Below, piece by piece: positions 32,821-37,844 of a stretch of 37,844 bases of DNA (its first letter is position 1; each line of letters starts with the position of its first letter). The notes beneath the pieces were generated by a model. The model saw nothing but the letters and a program-made list of their open reading frames with translations. It ran no database searches and had not been told where the DNA came from. This DNA is from Oceaniovalibus sp. ACAM 378 (GTDB taxonomy: Bacteria > Pseudomonadota > Alphaproteobacteria > Rhodobacterales > Rhodobacteraceae), in NCBI RefSeq assembly GCF_008085915.1, contig NZ_VSJK01000028.1, positions 1 to 37,844 of the forward strand, in the 5' to 3' direction. Position numbers and translations under genes: made by a program.

Positions 32821-33242
32821 GCCATGACGCCACCAACTGGGCCATCAAGCAGCGCGGTCTGAAGCCCACCACCAAAATCGTGCTCTGGCACCTTTGCGAC
32901 CGGTTCAACGCGGACTTTGGCTGCTTCCCCTCGCAGGTTCGGCTTGCCCATGATTGCGAGATCAGTCGGGCAACGCTGAACCGCCACCTCGACGAGCTGG
33001 AAGCACGCGGACTCATTCGTCGGATCAGGGTCATAGATCCCAAGACTGGGCAGCAGCGCCCCACCCGCTATCTGCTGGGCTGCGAGCCAGGGTTCGCGCC
33101 GCGCGGGCCGGGCCAAGTCGAGGGTGATTCAACCAATCCCTTTGAGGCAGGAGAGGCTGAAACCCCGTGTCTCAATTTGACGCAAACCCGTGTCTCAAAA
33201 ATGACCAATCCCGTGTCTCAAATTGCGACACTAACCTTGTAA
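32817..33242 (+). CDS. HTH replication-type protein, N-terminal part (split by frameshift)
   Basis: 141 residues. The winged HTH of a phage/plasmid initiator-type protein is clear (GLKPTTKIVLWHLCDRFNAD, CFPSQVRLAHDCEISRATLN, LDELEARGLIRR). After about residue 115 the sequence enters a 23-bp tandem repeat (PCLNLTQTRVSKM) and stops. The frame at 33167-33763 continues the protein in -1 register: NCDTNLVREPLSKPVKEEED then a conserved C-terminal domain. A single lost base, in the C4 run at 33163-33166 or the A5 run at 33197-33201, explains the split. The intact protein would be about 315 residues. Its role in replication or control of the element is inferred. Confidence 0.75.
   Translation: MSHDATNWAIKQRGLKPTTKIVLWHLCDRFNADFGCFPSQVRLAHDCEISRATLNRHLDELEARGLIRRIRVIDPKTGQQRPTRYLLGCEPGFAPRGPGQVEGDSTNPFEAGEAETPCLNLTQTRVSKMTNPVSQIATLTL
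33164..33232 (+). repeat. Three tandem 23-bp imperfect repeats inside the split gene
   Basis: CCCGTGTCTCAA recurs at 33164, 33187 and 33210, each followed by a variable 11-base tail. Because 23 is not a multiple of three, each unit is read in a different frame, which makes the tract a natural place for frame changes. Confidence 0.7.
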
Positions 33243-33763
33243 GAGAACCTTTAAGTAAACCAGTAAAGGAGGAGGAGGACGCGGCTGCGCGCGATGCCGA
33301 TTTTGATCGGTTCTTTGCAGAGCTGCTCTTGGCGCTGGGCTTCGCCGCAAATGCCAGCCTGCCCGCCTGGTGGCAGGGCGCGCCAGCCCGGGCGCAAGTT
33401 CGCCGCTGGACCGATGATCTCGGGCTTTCCGAGGACCGAATCATCGAGGTCGCCACCGAGACCCGGGGCTATCACCCGAACCCGCCTGATGGGCCCAAAG
33501 CGCTCGACCGGTTCATGGAACGCACAGCCCAGCGCGATGCGCAGGACGCTGTCGCAAGTTGCCGGGTCCGGAAATCCAAGCGCAGCCGCAAGGCCCAGGG
33601 CACGCCACCGCCCTGCCCGGATGAGCTGGCGGCGTTCTATGCGGCCAAGGTGAACTCCGACGAATACCTGCCCCCCAGCATGATCAGCAAAGCGATGTGC
33701 GGGGCGATGCTGGCACGCGGACTGGTGACACCCGAACGCCTCCGGATGCGAGGTGTGCAATGA
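33167..33763 (+). CDS. C-terminal part of the split HTH protein
   Basis: 198 codons from a GTG at 33167 (GGAGAG lies about 11 bases upstream, so independent translation is conceivable). The text from DADFDRFFAELLLALGFAAN through PAWWQGAPARAQVRRWTDDL to PDELAAFYAAKVNSDEYLPP, MISKAMCGAMLARGLVTPER is a conserved helical domain normally joined to the HTH half. The overlap with the previous frame is 76 bases. Either one frameshifted gene, a programmed or slippage-based fusion, or two separate genes; the first is most likely. Confidence 0.75.
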   Translation: MSQFDANPCLKNDQSRVSNCDTNLVREPLSKPVKEEEDAAARDADFDRFFAELLLALGFAANASLPAWWQGAPARAQVRRWTDDLGLSEDRIIEVATETRGYHPNPPDGPKALDRFMERTAQRDAQDAVASCRVRKSKRSRKAQGTPPPCPDELAAFYAAKVNSDEYLPPSMISKAMCGAMLARGLVTPERLRMRGVQ

Positions 33764-34413
33764 CCTTTCAAAGACCCAACCTCATTCGCAGCGGACGCAT
33801 AAAACGTGCGCTGGGCGTGCAGGCGGCACTGGAATGGGCGTTCCGGATCGAGAAGGCTCAGCTGGAACTGCCCATGCCGAAGGATGTGACCGAGGAAAGC
33901 TTCGGCTTTGGCCTGGAATACGTCCTGCTGCAACGCGCGGCGCTGGGCTGCAAGGTCGACGGCGGACAGCACAAGATGGGCAGTTACACCCATCCCGATG
34001 CCGAGGTGATCGCTGCCACTGTCGCCGGAATGCCAGACCACCTTGGCGGCATCCGCATGGCGATCCGCGTTGCGGAACTGGCTCGCGCTGGGCTGACGCC
34101 CGACTGGATGCCCGGCGTCGTGCCGCGCTGCGTCCCGGTGGAAACGCGGAAAAACCAGCATGGTGTTCGGGCGACCACGGTGGTGGTCGGCACTGAGCGC
34201 GTGCTGACCCGCGGGAAGTGGCGAACGGTGGAGGTCTTGGCCTGTCCTGTTACATGGCGGCCTCACCCGGAGCAGATTGCGTCCGCTCGTCGCGGATATG
34301 ACGATTGGTGGCAGGCGCTAGCCTGGGTGCGGGACGGTCTCGTGGCGGGGAGCATGTTGCGGGATGTCGAAGTGATGGCAGCACTGCCAAAGGTGCGGCC
34401 TTGGAATTCTTAG
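33760..34413 (+). CDS. Island protein of unknown function
   Basis: 217 residues from the ATG at 33760, which overlaps the previous stop (ATGA); an earlier GTG-type start upstream is possible but not needed. The N-terminus is basic and helical (LIRSGRIKRALGVQAALEWA). The middle contains KVDGGQHKMGSYTHPDAEVI. The C-terminus has a Trp-rich helix (YDDWWQALAWVRDGLV). No family is recognised. It ends the island's replication/recombination operon; a small hairpin (CCCTTC/GAAGGG at 34415-34428) follows but lacks a T-run. Confidence 0.8.
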   Translation: MTFQRPNLIRSGRIKRALGVQAALEWAFRIEKAQLELPMPKDVTEESFGFGLEYVLLQRAALGCKVDGGQHKMGSYTHPDAEVIAATVAGMPDHLGGIRMAIRVAELARAGLTPDWMPGVVPRCVPVETRKNQHGVRATTVVVGTERVLTRGKWRTVEVLACPVTWRPHPEQIASARRGYDDWWQALAWVRDGLVAGSMLRDVEVMAALPKVRPWNS

Positions 34414-34767
34414 GCCCTTCACGAAGGGTGGGAAACGGACTTTAGCCGCAGGTGCGAGCCAGTCAGGCCGCGAAGTCGGACGGCGAAATTCAGTCGACCC
34501 CTTAGCCGCGCGTTGCGTTGCTTCGCCGCAAGGCGGCTTCGAGCGCTTCTTGTTGGTTCGTTGGGCTGCGGCGAACGTCAGCTTCCGCGACCGTGCAGAA
34601 ACGTGCCGAAACGCGATAGGTTTTGCCTCGGGGTTCTGACCAAGCTAAACTGTTGATGTGCGGTCGTACCGGCTGGGCGGACGGAAACCGCCGATATTGA
34701 CACTACCCTTGCGGTCGGAGTCTGTGCGTTGCTCAAGACCTCGCCAATACCATGCGGTCCAGGCCCC
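34414..34767. other. Intergenic region between convergent operons
   Basis: 354 bp. It begins with the hairpin at 34415-34428 and has no recognisable gene, only shadow frames. Base composition shifts here from GC-rich island DNA to the AT-richer PLD/pentapeptide operon. Confidence 0.4.
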
Positions 34768-36192
34768 TCAACCCGGCGACCAAAGCGCGATCTTCGACCT
34801 ATCGACGGAACGGTTCTCAAGGTCGTTTGTGAATTCGGCATGCCTTTTTGCGAAGTCTCCTTCTAGGATAAACATTTGCTCAGTGTTCTGAAAAAAAGCG
34901 CCATCCTTAAAATGTGCCGAGCCAACAATATAGGCAACTGCTCCATCTTCATCGTAGAACGCTATTGATCTTGCGTGCACAGTGTTTGAGTAGTTATCGT
35001 GCTCTTTGTAATTGTGATTAGTTTGCAAAAAACGAACCGAAATATTCGCGTTGTCGTCCACATACTTAAGAAATTCCCTAGCCTCACGGGGCTCAATAAA
35101 GTTTCTCTCCTGATTAAGCTCAGAGGCGATTACGAAAGCATCGTCCACTAAAAAAAGAAAATCAACATCAGGGTTATCACGGATAATTGCCTCGAAAATA
35201 CTCGACCTAAATGTAGGAGCAACGATTGTTACTCGGCCGGACTTTCCTACCAATTCACGAATAGTGTCGAAATATTTATTCGATTCCTCGGGAGCAAGAA
35301 AATATCTAAAATGTAAGCTTTCGGATACCTCAAACACAGTCGGCCCTACAGCGCGGCATGTCATGTAATTTTCGGCTGCAAACCAATGTGGCCTTTCTGA
35401 GACGGATTTCAAGAAACTATATATACACTCCCACCAAGGCCGTATTGACCCGTGTGTAGTCTCAGAAATAACGATCCAATCTTCAATATTGGTCCGTAGC
35501 GACTCAGTAAAAAAGTTACCACTGCCAAAAGCTGAAATGTTTTCGCCCACTCCGTTCTCGCTTTTTTCAAACTCCACCATCAACCCTTTTACATGGTGGC
35601 TCACAGGATCGTTTCGGTCGATTTTGTAAGGATAGGTGGCGTCAAAGCACCGTGAACTCACGGAAATTTTTTCATCTGGTAGATAAGGATCACAGCCAAT
35701 TAAATAGACTTTAATTGACCTCACACATTTTGACATCTCCAAAAGAACGTCATCATCCAAGTGCTCGCGACCCACAAATTCGTTTTGTGAAAATATCTCG
35801 ACTTCGGTCACACTCTCGTCACCAATCTTGCAAACGAAATTTTTTATATCTGGACCTTTAAAGTAAGTCGCTGAGAAGATGACCTTTTTGGCGAAGCCGC
35901 GGCCATCTGAGAATTTATAGAATGTTTGAAACAGTTTTGGTGTAACAAATGGCATTCCGTCGCCGCGACGGCAATAAAGGCTCCCATGTGGTGCTGCGAC
36001 AGCGGTACCGTCAAGTGTTTCCTCCTCGCCGGGGTAATTAAAATTACATGTCGGGATGACGCCATTACCCTCCCAAGTCATAATGCTCAGCGGGTCAGCC
36101 GATCCTTGAGAGACAAATGTCATCCAAAAATGCACGCTCAAAAATATCGCGGCATAGGTTGTAAAGTTTACACATTTTTGGATTGACTGCAT
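34768..36192 (-). CDS. Secreted phospholipase D-like protein with two HKD-type motifs
   Basis: 474 residues from the ATG at 36192 (GGGG upstream); an ATG at 36213 adds seven residues. An N-terminal hydrophobic stretch (TTYAAIFLSVHFWMTFVSQG then SADP) looks like a signal peptide. Motif 1, near residue 205, is SHHVKGLMVEFEKS ... GSGNFF: His-x-Lys followed by Gly-Ser-x-Asn, the PLD catalytic pattern. Motif 2, near residue 415, is VHARSIAFYDEDGAVAYIVG then SAH, followed by QNTEQMFIL; the lysine is Arg and the Asn is His, so it is degenerate. PLD-fold enzymes cut phosphodiesters of lipids or DNA. It is co-transcribed with the pentapeptide gene and is AT-rich, suggesting recent acquisition. A cysteine-containing mature domain fits export. 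Confidence 0.75.
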   Translation of the reverse strand: MQSIQKCVNFTTYAAIFLSVHFWMTFVSQGSADPLSIMTWEGNGVIPTCNFNYPGEEETLDGTAVAAPHGSLYCRRGDGMPFVTPKLFQTFYKFSDGRGFAKKVIFSATYFKGPDIKNFVCKIGDESVTEVEIFSQNEFVGREHLDDDVLLEMSKCVRSIKVYLIGCDPYLPDEKISVSSRCFDATYPYKIDRNDPVSHHVKGLMVEFEKSENGVGENISAFGSGNFFTESLRTNIEDWIVISETTHGSIRPWWECIYSFLKSVSERPHWFAAENYMTCRAVGPTVFEVSESLHFRYFLAPEESNKYFDTIRELVGKSGRVTIVAPTFRSSIFEAIIRDNPDVDFLFLVDDAFVIASELNQERNFIEPREAREFLKYVDDNANISVRFLQTNHNYKEHDNYSNTVHARSIAFYDEDGAVAYIVGSAHFKDGAFFQNTEQMFILEGDFAKRHAEFTNDLENRSVDRSKIALWSPG

Positions 36193-36219
36193 CGAAGAAC
36201 CCCATTTTTGCATCGCAAT

Positions 36220-36456
36220 TTATTTGCGCTTACCAATACGGCCACTGCTAAGGCGTTCCCATGCTTCCCAATTGATCTCGTCCCACTCTACACTCTCCCA
36301 GTCCACATCGTCCTGGTTCACGCTATCCCAATCTACGGATTTCCAGTCTATTTGATCGTAGTCAATTTGGTCCCAGTTGACTGCCGCCCAATCTATATTA
36401 TGCCAATCTATACTGTCATAATCTACGTCATCCCAATCTACGTTATCGAAAGACAT
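36220..36456 (-). CDS. Acidic Trp-rich pentapeptide-repeat protein (V/I-D/N-W/Y-x-x)
   Basis: 78 residues from the ATG at 36456 with GAGGAGAGGG upstream. After MSF the protein is twelve five-residue units: DNVDW, DDVDY, DSIDW, HNIDW, AAVNW, DQIDY, DQIDW, KSVDW, DSVNQ, DDVDW, ESVEW, DEINW. A degenerate EAWER and a basic tail (SGRIGKRK) follow. Val/Ile, Asp/Asn/Glu and an aromatic recur every fifth position, which is the register of pentapeptide-repeat proteins (i-2, i-1, i), but with Trp/Tyr instead of Leu/Phe at i. Three coils of a quadrilateral beta-helix would account for the twelve units. It is strongly acidic. The stop is six bases before the longer PLD start, so they form an operon. Function unknown; an immunity or DNA-mimic role is speculation. 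Confidence 0.75.
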   Translation of the reverse strand: MSFDNVDWDDVDYDSIDWHNIDWAAVNWDQIDYDQIDWKSVDWDSVNQDDVDWESVEWDEINWEAWERLSSGRIGKRK

Positions 36457-36784
36457 CACACCCTCTCCTCTCAGTAAATCGTTTCGTCGTGTTGATGGAC
36501 TCTCCGTGTATCCACACATAATCTACAAGGGACTCGCGGTTGTTCGACGTTCATTGGGGATCAATGTGCGGCAGCCCTCGCAGATGCTTATGTACCATGG
36601 TTTACTGAAAATGTCATGTGCGGATACAGTGATTGCATGAAGTCCCTATTGTTATTGGCTGAATGTGTACGACCGAACAATTTTTACTCCCCAGCCAGAT
36701 TTTCCGCGGAGACGAAATCGGTCCCTGCCCAAACATTGCAGGCCGCGTGGTTACCGACAGCACAATCGCACCCATATCTTCGAC

Positions 36785-37321
36785 ATTCAGAGCCTGTCAC
36801 ACAGGCCCCAACAATTCTCCGAGCGCACCAAGTTCGACCACTGGGAGTGCGATTTGATGATGTTTCGGAAGAACATGGCAAGATCAACATCACCTCGCTG
36901 GTCGAGTGGGTGATCCGCTACGCGGTGGTGATGCGCAACGAAGACCGTCTGTCCAAATCGATCACGGAAGCGTTGATCCGGGGGTCTCGCCCTCTGCCCG
37001 CGGGGGCGCGTCAGTCGATTACCTTCAATCTTCGTCCGGGTACCGAGTTCTCGACCTCGCGCCGTCTGAAGGACGGGATCGGAGCGGACCGCTGGTTCTG
37101 TGATCCGCAGGGGCGCTGGCAAAAGGGGGCGGTCGAGAATACCAACAACCAGCTACGAAAGTACCTACCCCGCTCGACCGAGCCGACGGCGCTGATAAAT
37201 CGATATTTTGGGGCGATTCGGCACCGCCTCAACTCCACGCCGCGCAAATCCGTTGGATTTAGAACGTCCGCAGAGGTCTTTGAAAGCGAGCTGCTGGCCA
37301 TTCGAAACGATATAGAACATA
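36785..37321 (+). pseudogene. IS30-family transposase remnant, frameshifted
   Basis: The first part, in one frame, reads HRPQQFSERTKFDHWECDLM and MFRK (first catalytic Asp). One base is missing near 36870, after which the match continues in another frame as EEHGKINITSLVEWVIRYAV, MRNEDRLSKSITEALI, then PGTEFSTSRRLKDGIGADRW (second Asp lost or shifted: family DRGTEF, here NLRPGTEF), KGAVENTNNQLRKYLP (catalytic Glu) and RHRLNSTPRKSVGFRTSAEV. The N-terminal HTH domain is not recognisable. A dead IS30 copy. The open frame from 36616 only partly follows it. Confidence 0.8.
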
Positions 37322-37497
37322 AACAGAATCATATAGTTGCCCCTCTCCGTGACTTAAGTATGCGGTGCAGACAGCGCCCCTTTTGCTCGATCTCCACATG
37401 GCCGTCACGATATCTACGCCACGGCTCTCGTTGACTGAAGAGCGTGTTCGAGTGATCATCTGAAACAAGTGTTGGATCAATCAACAGAGGTGGCGCG

Positions 37498-37749
37498 ATG
37501 TCTTTCATAATGAGATATTTGTGTGCAGTCGCAATCGGTTTTGCTCTTCCCGGTTTTGCAAACGTTGCTTTTGCACAGGAGCTGCCAGAAATTGTGGTAA
37601 TCAGAAGCGCTTCGAACTCCGAATGCCCCAAGCTAGAGTTCGTAGTGAATGGTACATTGCATGGCAACGGAATAGAATTTCGAAATGGTTCCCTTTCAGG
37701 AGTTCCAAGTGGCGCATCAGGGGAATCGCGTTTGGAACTGAAGGCGTGA
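37498..37749 (+). CDS. Small putative secreted protein
   Basis: 83 residues. The N-terminus (MRYLCAVAIGFALPGFANVA then FAQELPE, after an optional MSFI) is a convincing signal peptide with cleavage after AFA or AQ. The mature part is about 57 residues (IVVIRSASNSECPKLEFVVN and GTLHGNGIEFRNGSLSGVPS) with one Cys and no recognised domain. An AGAGGTGG site precedes the ATG at 37498. It could be complete or shortened by a frameshift near the end. The remaining 95 bases to the window end show nothing clear. Confidence 0.45.
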   Translation: MSFIMRYLCAVAIGFALPGFANVAFAQELPEIVVIRSASNSECPKLEFVVNGTLHGNGIEFRNGSLSGVPSGASGESRLELKA

Positions 37750-37844
37750 ACGGTCGCTCTTGCCTGTGAGGGCGAGATGGATTCTGAATTGGGGATTGCG
37801 TTCACGGAGTCCTCATCCTCATGCAGATTTTTCTATCCGCCTTC

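Larger units (their letters stand above)
25097..37844. mobile_element. Integrated genomic island (left end; right end outside the window)
   Basis: The left boundary is the 47-nt tRNA fragment at 25097-25143, whose downstream flank with terminator is preserved on the left. Within the island are a tyrosine integrase, an AlpA-like HTH, a VRR-NUC nuclease, HTH/replication-type genes and defence cargo. No second copy of the fragment is present up to 37844, so the intact tRNA and right end should lie further right, or the element has been rearranged by the IS30 debris near 36800-37320. No capsid or tail genes are visible, so a satellite or integrative mobilisable element is more likely than a full prophage. 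Confidence 0.6.

Noticed and set aside
33164-33232. CRISPR array
   Set aside because: Three 23-bp units lie inside a coding frame with no spacers and no cas genes.
36208-36477. Plus-strand hydrophobic frame of 89 codons antisense to the pentapeptide gene
   Set aside because: Its period-five pattern is the mirror of the repeat on the other strand; it has no ribosome site, whereas the minus-strand gene has a strong one.

Overview
The window looks like chromosomal DNA of an alphaproteobacterium, most likely a marine roseobacter-type Rhodobacteraceae. The reasons are the moderately high GC, the style of the genes (tripartite TRAP transport next to acid and alcohol catabolism), the initiator-type tRNA fragment, and the families of the insertion sequences and island genes. 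This is family-level recognition by eye; no search was run.

Region 1 (1-3813) is a decayed zone. It holds the 5' end of an IS110-type transposase, a broken glutathione S-transferase, a cupin/short-chain-dehydrogenase chimera left by deletions, one intact flavin amine oxidase (1074-2132), the stump of a TetR regulator, a two-repeat PRC-barrel gene with an in-frame amber codon, and a mutated IS6-family element that cuts the start of that gene.

Region 2 (3828-20507) is a large catabolic block. On the minus strand, read from right to left, lie a split transketolase (N and C subunits), an SDR, a TRAP transporter (DctP-Q-M), an LtnD/3-hydroxyisobutyrate-dehydrogenase-like enzyme, a GntR regulator, a CaiB-type CoA-transferase, an iron alcohol dehydrogenase, an HMG-CoA-lyase-type enzyme, an aldehyde dehydrogenase and a LysR regulator. 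Most genes overlap or nearly touch. Divergently on the plus strand lie a PLP aminotransferase and a full-length transketolase. The alcohol dehydrogenase, aldehyde dehydrogenase, CoA-transferase and lyase form a logical chain that would suit oxidation of mevalonate (alcohol to aldehyde to HMG to HMG-CoA to acetyl-CoA plus acetoacetate). The same dyad (GTAAG, five bases, CTTA-n-CAA) occurs near the TRAP promoter and in the transketolase/aminotransferase divergent promoter, suggesting one regulon.

Region 3 (20508-25068) holds an IS481 remnant, a GNAT acetyltransferase, and a DUF4242 protein divergent from a large LuxR-type ATPase regulator. It ends at the terminator that follows a tRNA gene.

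Region 4 (25097 to the window end) is an integrated element. Its left end is a 47-nt 3' fragment of an initiator-type tRNA-Met(CAT); the intact copy should lie beyond the right edge. Cargo next to the att site is a Gabija-type defence pair (GajA OLD/TOPRIM nuclease, GajB UvrD-like helicase). Then come a tyrosine integrase, an int/alpA intergenic region with 54-bp inverted repeats, and a compact replication/recombination operon (AlpA-like HTH, small protein, VRR-NUC nuclease, an HTH protein split by a one-base frameshift, and a protein of unknown role). An AT-richer operon follows. It encodes a 78-residue protein made of about twelve V/I-D/N-W/Y pentapeptide repeats and a secreted phospholipase-D-like protein. 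A degenerate IS30 transposase and a small secreted protein close the window. The pentapeptide/PLD operon is the most unusual content here.
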